A DNA stretch of 64,000 nt from Pagrus major. Lineage: Eukaryota; Chordata; Actinopteri; Spariformes; Sparidae. A model generated the notes under the pieces. That model ran no database searches, was not told the DNA's origin, and saw nothing but the letters and a program-made list of their open reading frames with translations. Location of the stretch: positions 17,150,110-17,214,109 of the forward strand of contig NC_133216.1 in NCBI RefSeq assembly GCF_040436345.1, read 5' to 3'. The position numbers were made by a program, and so were the translations under genes. Shown here one piece after another: positions 1 through 14,100 of this stretch (position 1 is the stretch's first letter; each line of letters begins with the position of its first letter).

Positions 1-1228
1 GTCAAAATGTCTGTGGCTAGTGACACATGCACATACATGTGTGACACTGAAGTCAAGCTGTTTCCAGTCACGAGCAGCAGGTGGCACTCCCCTGCCTCCA
101 CTGTCCATCCTCATGGGGCACAGTGCCAACACTGCATCCTCTGCAATCAGTAAATGACTTTTTGCTCTTACACAGCCACATACACATATAATACAGTCAT
201 GCTTTGTCTCGGTGCAGTTAGAAGATCAGACTCCTCTCTGGCCTGTTGGCTGGGCTCTTGGACATTGTTGAATACCAGTGTTTGTTGACTGCTGCGGCCG
301 CTGGACTGTGCAGTAGCTTTTATCAAGGAAGTCTCTGCAGCCCTGCTGGGCCCGAGCCAGACAACCTCACAATGTAAACAAGGACAAAGAGACATTTTAA
401 TTACCACCGGCAATGTGATCCTCACAGCAGCACAGACAGCACTTTACTGTCATGTCTGCTGTGTCTGACCCTTGCATGTGTGTGTGTGTGCGTGCCAACA
501 TATAAGTTATGTGTGTGTGCGTGCAGCCTGAGATTGTATATCTAAAGCCATCCATCCCTTGGGCAGTGTCAGCCCTTTCAGACAGTCTATGATAATCACC
601 CTCATGATGAGGGCCAGCCAGAGAGGATTAAAGCAGACCTGAAGACCTCCCCAGACACCATCTTTCCTTACAGGAAGTAATGTGTCCTGTCTGTTAGCCT
701 ACGCTTTTCTCTGCGCCCTGGCCTATTCTGTACATGTGTCACATTAAAAGGGGATTTAGTGAGATTTGCCTCCCGTGTGGTTTGTTAGACTGGCATGTGT
801 GTTGACCTGATACTATTTGTGTTACCCTCTGTCAACCACTTATGGTAGTTATTACTGTTGTATAAGTTGGCACACTTGCAGTGAGAGCTATTAAGATTGG
901 CATCATGTTACGTTTCGTTGTTCCTCCCATAGGCAGAAAATGAATTCTCAGCTGAATTCGGCCTCTGTTTTTGCTCTCCCCGACTTTCTCATGTTAAACT
1001 TAAATACTGACGATTAGATCCCAGCCCAGACACAAGCTAGAGCTCCATCTCTGTGGTTTAGACAGGCTATGATAAGTCACTAGAAGTCACACAGCATATA
1101 GCTTAGACTCCCAAAGAAATAACTTAATCACAAAATCCTAATTCCTTAAGAATGAATGAGTATTATACGACTTGCAAAGCACAGAGATCCATAGAGATTA
1201 AGAAAAGGCTTTGTGCTGTGGCCCACTT

Positions 1229-1230
<2 letters not shown>

Positions 1231-1315
<85 letters not shown>
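1231..1315. repeat. (GT)n microsatellite
   Basis: Uninterrupted GT dinucleotides for about 85 bases. The open frames that cross it are repeat artefacts. Confidence 0.98.
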
Positions 1316-1317
<2 letters not shown>

Positions 1318-1415
1318 CAAGAGAGAGGACAGAGAAAGTGTGTATTAGATAAAAAGATTATTTGTAGCATGTAGGCCACAAGTCACCTCTCCTCCCCAGC
1401 ATGAACACACACACG

Positions 1416-1429
1416 CTCGTGCACGCACG

Positions 1430-1463
<34 letters not shown>
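1416..1463. repeat. (CA)n microsatellite, imperfect
   Basis: CACG-interrupted then pure CA repeat. It lies 100 bases from the GT tract and in inverted sense to it, so the two tracts could pair as a hairpin. Confidence 0.95.
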
Positions 1464-1464
<1 letters not shown>

Positions 1465-2150
1465 ATTCCTCTTGTGCCACTCTGGCCCTGGCACCACCAG
1501 CTGGGAGGTCTGGGTTGGATGTGACGGCCATTGTAAGAAGTTATGTTGCAAGCCGCTGTTGTCTTCGGCTGCGTTTTGATTCTGATTTGCTAGATTCTCC
1601 GTTACTTCTGAATCGTTTAAGAGACACTTCATTCATGCACATGTGTGTTTCGTTTGTGTGAGATCGATTTGTGTGTTTTGATCTCACATTTGTGGCTTTA
1701 AGAACGAGGGCAACAGGGGCTTGTAGCCAGGCGACAGAGCAGATGTTGTGGAGCTCCCTACAGAGCATCACCTCTTCTGAAGTCTGCAGACGCGAGCTGC
1801 CGACACTTCAGCTGCAGCTCATCTGCAAAGCGGCTGCAGATTGACCAAAACTGGAGAGCAGGGTGGCGCTATTGAAATGCTCCAGATGCAGAGTGGCGGA
1901 AATCGAAGGTGTACCTGTTTTTAAAAAAGATCTTCCAGTCCAAAGCTGGGGGGAGGGGGGTTGGAAAAAAGCTGGATGCTATCTGATTGGTGAAGCAGGG
2001 AGAATAGGTGTGCTTATGTAACACGGGGTGTCCTGAAACTAAAGAAGTGACTCTCTTTCTGAGGAGCTTTCCGAGGCCTTTTCTTAAATACTGGTGTCTG
2101 TCTGTTCTCTGGCTGTCGGGAAGGAATACCGCTGGTTCTGAAGGGATAAT

Positions 2151-2186
2151 ATGGCAGCAAATTCAGAAACAAACAGTGACACAGAG
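2151..2186 (+). CDS. septin4: Septin 4 exon 1 (candidate first coding exon)
   Basis: ATG with A at -3 opens 12 codons ([12 protein letters not shown]) that end at a consensus donor, GAG|GTATGT, in phase 0. The phase fits exon 2 (from 9607) and exon 3 (from 11185) equally. The peptide is too short to recognise by family, so this exon rests on start context, donor quality and phase. Confidence 0.55.
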
Positions 2187-5100
2187 GTATGTGCTTGTTG
2201 CTTTCATTCTTGCTGACCCTGCAATTAAGTGTATCTCTCTGTGTGTGATTTGCTCTGTGTTTTTCTTCCTAACCTCCCAACATAGTAGTCTGTGGCTGCA
2301 GGGTTTCCCTGTGCATATACAGTGCACATGTGGCAGAGTATAGATTGGCCACACACGCTGGACCATTAACATGAATACATGTGACCCGACTTTGTGCTCC
2401 AATATGATTTTGCACAAGTAATGACAATTTTCTGCTACTGAGAGGATCTTGAATATCCACATGACTGCAGAACACAGAGGAGTTTCTGATCTTTTCCCTG
2501 CTGTCCATCTCTAAGATGTTAAAACACATGTATTGATCAGGTGTGACAGCTTAATGCATCAGGAGTGTTGTGAGTGTCGTAGTGTCTGATGGTTGAAGCA
2601 TTGTTCAGTTGTTCAGACTGACAGGAATACATCTGGGGCGGAGATGCATCCATCTTTAAAGGGTCAGTTCATCCCCAAATCAAAAATACATATCTTTTCT
2701 CTTACCTATTTATCCATCTGGATGGATTGGTGTGAGTTGCAGAGTTTTGGCGATTTCAGCTGTAGAGATGTCTGATTTTCTCTCCAATATAATGGTACTA
2801 GATGGCACTGGGCTTGTGGCACTCACAGTGCCAACAAATACATTTGATGCACTCAACATGAGGGTACACAGTGGTCAGGCATACACTGATTACTTGCCCA
2901 CCACCCTCACCGTTGTTTTGCTTTTTTGGTTTTGCTCAGTATTAAATTGGACAACAGACATTTAACATTTTAAACTCTCTGCAGCACTAGCAACAGCAAG
3001 AATCACATTTCACTTATAACTAGAGTAAGGATAGTTGACTGACTAGAAGATGGCAGAGAATTTGTTGTCAAAGAAAAGCAAAACCACCTATTTGGTAATA
3101 GGGAACCTGATAACATTAATGGGGAAAAAAGAGTTGGGCACCTCACTGAGAAGTTGAAGGTGTGTGGCCTGTCGCCTGCAGCTCTTCATCTAACAGCTCC
3201 TTCTTGTTCCATTACTCTTACAGACTGAATAAAACTTCTCTCTGACGTATTTCAAACTGATCCACTGACAACAAATGCCAAAAATGATGTTTTGTTCTGT
3301 GACGCAAGAGCTAAACTCACAGAAGAATGCATTTGCTGTGACTAGCCTGACTAAACTCTAAAACAATTCAATGTGGAGCTGCAGCTGTAGGAAATGTTCG
3401 GTTTGCATTAGCAGTAAATTAACACAGCTTTCGACAGGTAGAGAGCATCTTGTCTTGTAAAAAGTTGATGTACTGGTTAAAGCCAGTGTTGTCATGAGCT
3501 CATGAGTCGGTGGGAAAACGGTGGTTACTCAAGATAATCCACAGACTTTGTTGTGAGCAGTTTTACATAGGAACTATTCTTTCTCTGTATCACAAAGCAG
3601 AAGGAAGCGTGCATCTATTTTAGCTTAGTAGCTAACTAAGCTAACTCAGCTTGCTAATGTTCCAGCTCACACACAAGCCTTTCGTCCATGAGCAGATGCA
3701 TGTTTCCTTCTGCACTCTGATACGGTGTAGTTTTGCAGAAAGAAAATAGTTCCCAAATGAAACTGTTTTTTTAAATGTATTTGTTGGCACTTTGAGCACC
3801 ACAAGCTGAGTGCCATCTAGTTCCGATATCTTTGAAACTCAGCAACTCACCAAAACAATCTAGATGGATAAAAAGCATTACATGTAAAAATTTTAATATG
3901 ATTTCATGATTTTGGGAGGAACTGTCCCTTTAAAACGCTGGCATCTTTTTATCTTCCTTTGACTATATACACTGGTGAAACAGAGAAACTGTGAGTCTTA
4001 ATTGTGTTTTCTGTTGCAATGAATATGTGGAGTTTTGGTCACGTGGATATTTGCATCAGCTCTATAACTGTGGGAGTGTGTGGTGAGAGGGGGACTATTT
4101 CTGTCTCTCTTTCTCTCTTTCTCTGTACTGAGCCAGCTTCACACAGAGCCCTGCTATAACTATCCAAACAACCACAGCATTCACACAGAGCGCACATGGC
4201 TCACTTCACCACCTGCTACTGGCCTCGCCACAAGGGGAAACCTCACTGGTATTCAGCCTGTGCATTCCACAACATTCACTAAAGAGGAATAAACAAGAGC
4301 TTTGTTTTAAAGCCTTTGAATAACATTTTAGGATCCCCATGTATGTAAATTGTTACTGTGACCCTGCTGTATGCACCGTCTCCCACACATCACATGCATA
4401 CAGTTAAGTAAGCATACCTGCCAACACTCAAAAATGATTTAGCATTCATTGAATAGTAGCGTAGTAATTATTCTCGCTGGATTATAAATGACTCTGTCGA
4501 CTGCATTTCCTCCCGTAGCTGATATCTGCTTCCATCACAGAGGGTCAATAACAACATGCGATATAGTTTCTTTATGACTTCTGACAGCTTCTGATTGCAT
4601 TTCCCATGTCATACAGGGAGAATTTGAAGTGGGCTTTCCCCCGAGAGCTGTGTTTCAGGCAACAAATCATCATCTATCAGCACTGTGGCAGCCAAACCCA
4701 CCACCACCATCCAACAGTAACAAAGCAGCGCAGTCAACCTCACAGCTTGTTTATGTTGAATTGGGTTTCATGTCCTTCAATTGTTTCTCAGGGACTGCAT
4801 GTGCTAGACATTAAGGTTTTAGTCCCATCGTAAAATAGGTCTCAGATCTTAAGAGGTCACTTATCTTATAGTGGTCTCCTTGATAAGCTTTGACCTGAAA
4901 AGGGTCATAAAATCGTTTGTGTCTAAAGTCGTGCCGCCACCTGTCATTTGCCTCTCAGACTGCTTATTAAATTTAATTAAAATGATTGGATGCCTTCATC
5001 TGCACTGTATATTCAATAAACTGCTCTGTGGTTAAATTATTGCTTTGGCCCCACTTTACTCAATTCACATGACAAACAGGACTTTCCACACTGGCATCTA

Positions 5101-8100
5101 CAACAGAGAGTAAATGTTAGATTGAGCACAAGCTGAAGTTCATCATGCGAGTGCAGAAAATGCCAAAGAAGCAGAATATGTTGCCATTAGCGAAGGCTTA
5201 ATGTTTTCATCCACATGTCTTCATCTAATTTATTTGTGAATGAATGTGCCATTTTTTAAGTAATGTGAGGAAGTCGTCCCGCTGTACATGAAGGCATAGT
5301 TGTCACACAGTAGTTCCTAAGCCATTGTGTTTTCTTGCTTATCTGAGGCATTTCCAGTCACATGTCTCGCTCCAGGGCTTCAGCTGCTTCCTGTTACTTT
5401 GGACCTGAACCAGCCACACTGTGCTTTCACCTGGTCTGACGCTTATTTATTCTGTTTCATCACTGCGTGGCACCAGTAATGATAAAGGTTGCGTATTAGT
5501 CACGATGGACCCAACCCTCAAGAGGAGCTGAAATGTCGGTACGGCCAGTTATGGAAATTGTAATTGGTTCAGGTCTCAGCTGTGGCTCGTTCCACTGGGA
5601 GACTCTGTGTGGTAGCCTAATGAAAATGTGTGAAATGGATGTCAGAGCCCATTAGGTTTTATTCTGGGTTTTATTCTGTTTTTTCACATAATTTAATTAA
5701 TTTTGCTGAATAAGGATGAGGGGACATTTCTGTAAATGTTACACAAAGTTAGGCCACAGTTTTTTGTTGTAAAAGAGGACTAACCTGGAGGTTTTTGCTC
5801 TTATTTTTGAAAGGAACAATGTAATAGGATCAACTGTCTCTGTGTATTGTATGGCTTTTTCGTGTTGGTATGGCTCACCAGAGCTGGATTGATGTTCGTT
5901 ATTTCCAGTCAATCATATGTTTCAGCATATATTGATTTATCTGCTTCACACATGATCGCCTGATATTGGTTTTGTGGTCTGGAAGTGGCCATGCTGTTCA
6001 GTTTGAACAGGCTGTCAGAAACTTGACCATGAGACTTGTAAGAGGGCGTTGTTGCTGATCTCAAACACACAGAGTGGTGGCTACAGACAAAGAAAGGATG
6101 CTGCAACGGAGCCAAAGTTTTGAATTTTCAATTTAATTTATTTCATTGGCAATCAGACACAAAAAACACTGATACTGATGATCGTAAAAAATGCTGAAGA
6201 TCAGCCCTGATAATCATTCAGGCTGATAATCGGTCTATCCCTAGACGTTATTAGGTCGGTACCCTTAAAAGGTTTGTGTCATTTTTGGAAGAGTTGAGGA
6301 GTTATAGCTCAAGATCCAGCACAGTCAGACCTCCACCTGGGTTGCGGTGGATCTGTGGAAAACTGGAGTTCAGTGAGTGACGCAAAAGAGCGAGTCAGTG
6401 GTATTAAATTCAAGCAAAGGATCAAGCGCTGCAGCTTCTGTGTGAGAAGAGAAATTCGAAGGGCTTAATAATGTTAGGAACTGGACTAGTGGAAATGTTT
6501 GCATGTGGAAAAAGTGCACACTGTAAAATCTGATCAAATCTCTTCTCTGTTGAACTTCTAAGATTACTTGAGTGTAATAATTCTCCCGTATCCCTTTTTC
6601 CTGAAGTAGGGAAATACAAATGTCAAACCCTGAGCTTTTCCTACTTCAACACTGCTGTGTGCCAGGAACACCAGGCAGCTCTGAAAAGCATGATGTCATT
6701 GATTAGACTACAAACTCTTTTGTTCTTCAGCTGTGTTTATCTCTTTTCATCTGCTGTCTCGTGAGATCCATTACATCTTCTTTCTATGTTTTCTTTTAGC
6801 TGGCTGTTAAAATATCAAATATGGAGAAAATGAATGTGTTTTTGGCCACCTGGGCAGCCAGGCAGTCCAATTTAGATACAGATCCAATTCAGAATTAAAT
6901 TCCTCCACTTCTAATGTGCCCTTAAACCTTTTCAGCTGTAACTGAGTATTTTTTCCAAAGACTTTAATATCAAGACTACGTGTATTAACATCATGGACTG
7001 ATGGTTCAGTAAGGGAGGAAAAAGTTTGCTTTCCAAAGCTGCTTTAGAGTGCTTACTGGAAAATGAATCTACTACCTGCCTCATATTGAAGACAGTGTAA
7101 CCAGATAATGTTTGTGGCTTAGCGAAGAAAGCTCAAAAGGTAGGGTCAGCGTTCAGGAATGCCGCTGAAGGAAAGCGGTTAAACTTCTGGATGTAATGAA
7201 AAGTATAGACACACTCCTCAAGAAGGTAACATAAATGTGTATGTAAGCTTTAAAGGGGAAATCTGGTATTTTTAAACATGGGCCCTATATTAACATGTAT
7301 TGGTGTGTAGAAGTTTCACACACAAGTTTTGGTGTTGGTTGAGTAGATCGCCTCAGATGGCAAACACAACACAGGTGCAATGTAATCCCTTTGGGGCAAC
7401 TTAATTCAAATGTTTAAGAACATTGCGGGGGGAAAAAAAATCCTATTCCAGTTTTGTAACTGTGAATATTTCTGTGTTCCTTTCTCTTCTGTGACAGTAT
7501 TCTGAATGTCTTTGGGTTGTGAATAAAACATGAGTTTTGAGGACGTTATCCTGGTCTTTTCACCATTTTCTGACGTTTCATAGACCAAACAACTAATATC
7601 TTAATCGAGAAAATAATTGACAAATTAATCAACAATTAAAGTAAAGCACGTGTTATATCTGGTGAGGCTTTATCATAACTGGGTGAGTGGTGTTAACCCA
7701 GACTTTTTGTTACCATGGTGGTGTTTGTCTTTGTGTCTGTAGAGTCAGTAGTAGTCAGATTACATTTTGGAGCAGCTTGCTGCATATATTTGCATATGAA
7801 TGAGGAAATCTGCTTAATGGTTAATGTGATCAGAAGTCAAGTACGTTGGAAGATAAATACTTTATAATTAATGCATTTATTAGCTTAATTAGTGAACTCA
7901 TTAGCATGGCAGGTTATGTTTAATATATCAGTTGTGATTATAATGGGATGTTAAGCAGCTCAAGTGGCACTCGCTGTACAGGTTGTTGGTTATAATTCTG
8001 CCTTTAGGACCTGCTTTGCTGGAGTGAACATCAATGTTTAAGTATGTTGGAGTGTCTCTGATTCACTCACGGCTAATATTAGATGGAGATTCACAGGTGT

Positions 8101-11100
8101 GATAGTGTTACTTGTGTCATGTCTGATTAAAAGTGTTAAGAAATCGTAGCAACAGAGTAGATTCGGCATTAAAGCATGTTTTGTGGGTTGTTGTGTAGCC
8201 TGTGAACGGTGATGTTCGGCTCATCAATGCTGATGATCAGTTCCCCCGGGGCACTGAGTGGCTCGATGAGGCTGAAGGGCGCAGTGTCCTCTGGGATGGA
8301 GGCGTATAAATGCTGGAGCCTCTGGTCTGTGCCTCCTGCTGCCTGCTGGAGTGGGCATGAAGAGCAGTGTACGCAGAGGCAAGAAGAAAAGGGTTTACGC
8401 GCTGATAAAAGGCACCACAGGTGAGGCACTGCAGGAGAGGAGGTGAGGCTCTGTGTGGATGAAGTTTGGGGTGGTTGGAGAGATGAAACTATTATCCACT
8501 TCTTTAAAGAAAATGAGGCGTTTGTGTTGTAATACTTTTTCTTTGCATGCTGCAGTTGGGATTTTAGCAAGAGATTTTGTCTCTGCTCTCTCAGAATTTT
8601 AACATCAAAATCGAGCAAAAATTGTGAAATTGTTTGTTAAACTTGTAAGCGTTTCTGCTTCAAACTCGTCAAAGCTTTGCGATCGACCATGTCGTCTATC
8701 TGTCTATGTAGGTCGCAGGATCCACCATGTTGGACATTGATCTCTGTGCTTTGGTTGTAGCACAGGAAAGCAGGTCACTGATTTCCTAAACTGTGAAACT
8801 ATCAATTTCTCCTGTGCCCTGAAGCTCTAAATCCCAGCATAATTAAAACTGTAGGCCATCGATGGAGGAAATAAACCATTGAGGGATTACAGGAGGAGCT
8901 TTTTTAACTCTGGTTGAACAGTGATGGAGGGATATGAAGTTGTCCTGTGGGAATATGTAAAAAAAAAACAGATCCAGAGTGGCTCTAAACTCAAATGAAA
9001 TCTTTGAGCAGAGGCGTGTCTCCCTGTCTTTGACTTTGGTGTTTGAGTTTCCATCAAAATTTCAATGACTCTGCATTATGTAACTGCAGCTGGCACAGAT
9101 AATCTGATCTGCTGGCGCTGACATCGGCCGGACCCGGTGCATTTTTAGCAGTGCCCTAAACACTGAACATGGCGATGTCAGAGGAACTAATAACATGAGG
9201 CAGAGCTGTAATGGCAGGATGCCAGATTGGGCCAACATTATATTGGAAGAGTGTGGAAACAACTGCCCTCAAAATGCCATTATGCATCGCTCAATCATCC
9301 CTCTGGTTACTCAACCAAACTGTCGTCATATCTGTGCTGAAATACCATTTCATGTGGTAAATGGTATGTTGTTGTTTCATCTGTCCTGACTTTGGCCTTA
9401 TTTAATCATTTGATGTTTTTTTTTTATCCTCCTCCTTGTCTTCATCTGTTTTGCCTGAACACATTCGCCTCTCTTGTCGTACCGCTCCCGGCTCTTGAAT
9501 CACGTGTACCCCATTTCCTTCCCCTCCTTACATGAACCCCCTGTTCTTCTCCCTCCTGATAAAACCGCTCCACATGTGTGCTCCCTTCTGGTTGGAGATT
9601 GCAGAGTGCACTGTTGCCCCAGTTGCAATGGAGGACAGTGACCACGAGGCTAACTCTTCATCAGAGGAGCAGGACTCCTGCCCTGCCTCCCCTAATCACA
9701 GCAGGGTCCATGATGCTGAACAGGTATTACTGACACCCCCTAGATCTCCCCAAATTTAACTCCTCTTCTCGTCAATGTCTTTTTATTGAGTTAGAAGAAA
9801 AAAATCATGATTCGTCTTTTGGTCACCTTAACTTTACCTGTTGAGCCTCGACTGACTCTTTCTCCAAAAAGCGAAATGTATTTTTTACTCAGACCAAGAG
9901 GTCTTCACGTGTTCTGACACAGCAACTCGCTCTACTTTTAACCCTCAGCAAATGTATGGTGCATAAACATAACATGAGTCACAGAACATCTCATACTGAA
10001 TTTTAAAGGCCTCATTGCATTCTGAGGGCCACTGCATTATTTATCTTTGTGCTCAACTAGCAGAGAGACCATAGTCTGTGTTAGCGGGTGGTAACTGGAG
10101 TCCACACTATGTAGAGCAGCCTGCACTTCAGCTGCAAATCCTCTCACAGGAGAAGCTACTCTTTGTTGTCTAATTTAGCTTTGTGGCTTCATGTGTATTA
10201 CCCCTAAAATGTAGGAATGAAGAATAAACTGTGTAGCTAATGCCTGAAGTCGTCCTTTAATAAGAACCATTAAAAAGGCCATGTGCCTCATGTTAGCTCT
10301 GCAAAATTTCATTTTTCCCAAAAGCCTGCAATGCATCAAATAACAAAAATCATTTTATTTATGGGTGCCATTCACACTAAGCATGCAAACGTTTGACCTA
10401 TCAGATAGAGCCCCGCATACATGGGCCATGCATTAACACCATTTCAAGATTTAGGATTTATCTTTATCTTTATTGTCATTATACCCGGGTACAAAGACAC
10501 TTTGTTGGGCATTCTCTCTGTAGTAAAATGAAAGACATGCAGCTGGAAACAGGATGTAGATAAAGACAAATGGATAAAAGCAATAAATAAGTAAAGAAAA
10601 TCATTAAATAAGGGATGATGATGAAGAGATGAAGCAACAGCTAACTGTTAGATACCCTTAGATAAATTGATGTCATCTTTGTGGCAGTCACAAGATAAGC
10701 TAGCACTGTATTCATGTGCAATATGTTAAATAAAAGCATGCTCAAAACTAGCATGGCACTCTGTAGAGCGCATACCTCCGCCAAGGCCCTACAGTCCCCT
10801 ATAATTCAATCAAGTCTAATCAAATCTCAAACTCGATAGCCCTGTTTCACTCTAAATTTAAACCACCCATAGCTGCCATAATCTAACTTCATTTCACTTT
10901 CAACAAACTTTTACAGTTTTCTTCCGCAATGAATATTCAACATTGTAACTTGTGCCTCTTGAAGACAAAAAATCCCATCTCTTTGTTTCTCTGTCGAATT
11001 TAAAGCCAAGCATTATTTTCAGTCACCATAAAATATTACAACCCTCTCTAAAAGTGCATTTTCTGCCTTCTGGGTCTCTGTCCCTTTCCTTCTACATCAA

Positions 11101-14100
11101 CACTTGACCTTTCCTAAACCTATCTTTGCCTCCGCCCTCTATATTTTGCCCCATCCATCCCCTTCCACCATTGGGTCTCTCTAGCATTCGAGCCAATCCG
11201 ACGACTCAGAGGTGGAGAACATTATGCAAGACCCTCACCACCAAGGAGGGCACAGCCACCATGAACACAAGCACCACCACCATCATGTGCATGAGCCCCA
11301 TCATGATGCAGACAGGGAAGCTGAGGGCGAAGACCGCCCCCAAACCCCGTCGTATTTGCGGCCCCCCGTGGCAGGCAGGGCGCAGTCGGATTCAGGTTCA
11401 GAGCCCAGTTTACCGCAGAGCAGAAGTGTGGAGTTTGACTTGCCGTCGCCCCTCAGTCCCACCAGGCCCAGGAGTCCCTGGGGTCGATTTGACCCGTACT
11501 ACAATAATGAGGTAACACAAGGAGGCCGAGGCAAGAAACTCAGAGAGGACAGACGAGATCTGAGTGGTTTAGTCCTGCTTTGAAGGCGATGGTGTTTGTA
11601 ATGTGCTGAACAGTTCAGACTAATGAATACAGTTCACAGGATGTGACTAAACTTGTTGCTTTATGTGGTTCAGCTTATATACTTCTGGTTGAACAGGTAA
11701 TGATTGCGGTTCTGAGATGATAGCATTGGTTTTGTTGTGTTGTTGACTTCATTAAGGTGTCACACCCTTTGTGGGAATGTTCGCTTATTTTGAATTGTTT
11801 GGACTTGTTGATAACAGCGTTTGAAGATGGTTTTTATGCAGTCATAATATTCATACTAATGTGTGCTTGCCTGATGTATTCTTTCATCTTTGTGTGTATG
11901 TTTTAGGACCAGGACAAGGAATATGTGGGCTTTGCGACGCTGCCAAACCAGGTGCACCGCAAGTCAGTCAAGAAGGGATTTGACTTCACGCTCATGGTGG
12001 CAGGTAAATCCTCGTTTACACATTAGAAGACTTTCGATCTTAAGCCCATCTTTTTACTTTGAAGAGAGTCTTAGGCCTGGCTCATTTTCTTTTTGTTTGA
12101 AGGGGAGTCCGGCCTGGGAAAGTCCACCCTGGTCAACAGTCTCTTTCTCACAGATCTTTACAAAGATAGGAAGCTGCTCAACGCTGAAGGTGAGGCAGCC
12201 ACAGCTTTTTGTTTAGTCTGATAAATATTTGGCCTACAATATATTAAAACCAGTGTTCTGTTTGTTTCCTCCCCCTAGAGCGAATCACACAAACAGTAGA
12301 AATCACCAAACACACAGTGGATATAGAAGAGAAAGGTGTCAAACTGAAGCTCACCATCGTGGACACCCCTGGGTTTGGGGACGCTGTAAACAACACTGAA
12401 TGGTACGCCTCAAACATCTTTTAATTAAAAAAAATTCAAGCAGAGCTGCGGTGTTTAGAAAGTCATGTGCAGTAAGAGACTGAACGTCGCCTCAGAGACT
12501 GAACGTCCTCTTGTGTTTGTGTTCTAGCTGGAAGTCAGTGGCTGACTACATCGACCAGCAGTTCGAGCAGTACTTCAGGGACGAGAGTGGCCTCAACCGC
12601 AAGAACATCCAGGACAACCGCGTACACTGTTGCCTCTATTTCATCTCACCCTTCGGTCATGGGTATGACAAATCTGCAGGGAGCAGTTAGCCTCCTCTCT
12701 CTCTTTTATAACTCCTAATAATCGTGAATATTAACCCCTCTCTGCTACAGCGATGAATCAGATCAGTGGCTGGCTTTACTTTCCCTAAACTACACAATAC
12801 ATCACAGCAACTTGCATTCTTTTACACATAATTTTTCCCTGCACCTCCAGTAAATGAGATTTATAGTAAATATCTATCCTTGCAGTGCATTCAGCCCCAT
12901 AAATTGTTAATGCAGTGAGGCTCCTGCCGAGAGTTAAAGCAGTCCTCAGCTGCCTTCAGGTGAATTCGCTCTAATCAATTGTTTTTGCTGAGTGCTGATG
13001 TGGTACTTTTCACCGCATTTGTGCACATGCACTCTTCCACATCAGCGTGCTCATTAAAGAACACACACACCATAAACCTGGAGTAATACTGCAGTGCATT
13101 TTTACAGTCAAAGTGAAACTGCTCCCTCTGTTGGCGAGAGTCAGTCATTACTCCACACCAAGAGGTCACTTGGAGAGCAAACCCAGAGATTTAATGTTGT
13201 GTCTTATATTTTACATCACATTAATGTCTTTAAATGTACATCTTGATCATCACAAAGATAAATTACTTGATCCCAACTTTTCATATGGACACAATGAAAT
13301 GTGTTTTCAACAATTCAATGTTTTTTTTAATCAACTTTATCTTTAAATAATCAAATGAACAATGAATTTCCCTCATGATAACATGTTCCGGGTGTAACGC
13401 ATAAGTATGCTTTGTTTCTCCTCCAGCCTCCGACCTTTGGATGTGGAGTTCATGAAGGCTCTACACGAGAAGGTTAACATCGTCCCCATCTTGGCCAAAG
13501 CAGACACACTCACCCCCAGTGAGGTGAAGAAAAAGAAATTCAAGGCAAGGCTGAGATTCACAGAACTAATTTATTTGTTTCTTGATGAATAAATAAATCT
13601 CCACTTGTATATTACTGATCTTAAAGCCACAATACATGTTTTCACTCCTCCTATTTTCTCCTTCGTCCATTTCTTTGTAGATCCGGGAGGAGATCGAGCA
13701 GTATGGTATCAAGATATACCAGTTCCCCGACTGTGACTCTGACGAAGATGAGGACTTCAAGCAGCAGGACATGGAGCTGAAGGTGAGAGCCAGAGCTGCT
13801 GGGTGTCTTCCTCTTTGCTCTTTCTTCATAATTTATTTTCTACATTTCAGAGTCAGCAGGCTTTTGCAGTCAGAACTGCACTTTCATATATCATGAGGAA
13901 TTTTTAGGCACATAAATCTCTTCTGTTGTCCTGATCACATCACAGAAGATTGTCCAGTTAATAGTTATTTTAAAAGGGAACATACAGGCCATTTAGCAGA
14001 AGACCTTGGCAGTCAGTCCACTACTGACTGCACAGTATGATGAGTCAACCGTTCTCTGGCAGTGAACACACCGTCAGTGTGCCAGTATATCTCTCTTTGC

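Larger units (their letters stand above)
1..2150. other. Upstream flank of septin 4, no gene seen
   Basis: No exon-like open frame with splice sites or recognisable protein is visible. The stretch holds two dinucleotide microsatellites (listed separately). From about 1730 it becomes richer in G+C, with a G-run segment near 1949-1962, just before the first coding exon. That last part is the natural place for a septin 4 promoter and 5' UTR, but I see no clear TATA box, so the transcription start cannot be placed. Confidence 0.5.
2187..9606 (+). other. septin4: Septin 4 intron 1
   Basis: About 7.4 kb between exon 1 and exon 2. It contains a TTAA-flanked element with long inverted ends (2656-3933), fragments of common fish repeats (6125-6243, 7483-7640) and a possible alternative first exon near 8305-8420. 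No other gene is recognisable. Confidence 0.6.

Noticed and set aside
3581..4127. Two TACAGAGAA nonamers (METTL16 target core) on the minus strand at 3581-3589 and 4119-4127
   Set aside because: They lie on the antisense strand of a septin 4 intron, without the required hairpin; a 9-mer occurs by chance in 64 kb.
8169..8618. 149-codon minus-strand open frame opposite the possible alternative septin 4 exon
   Set aside because: No family similarity or splice signals; the opposite strand has the better explained signals (TATA, ATG, donor).
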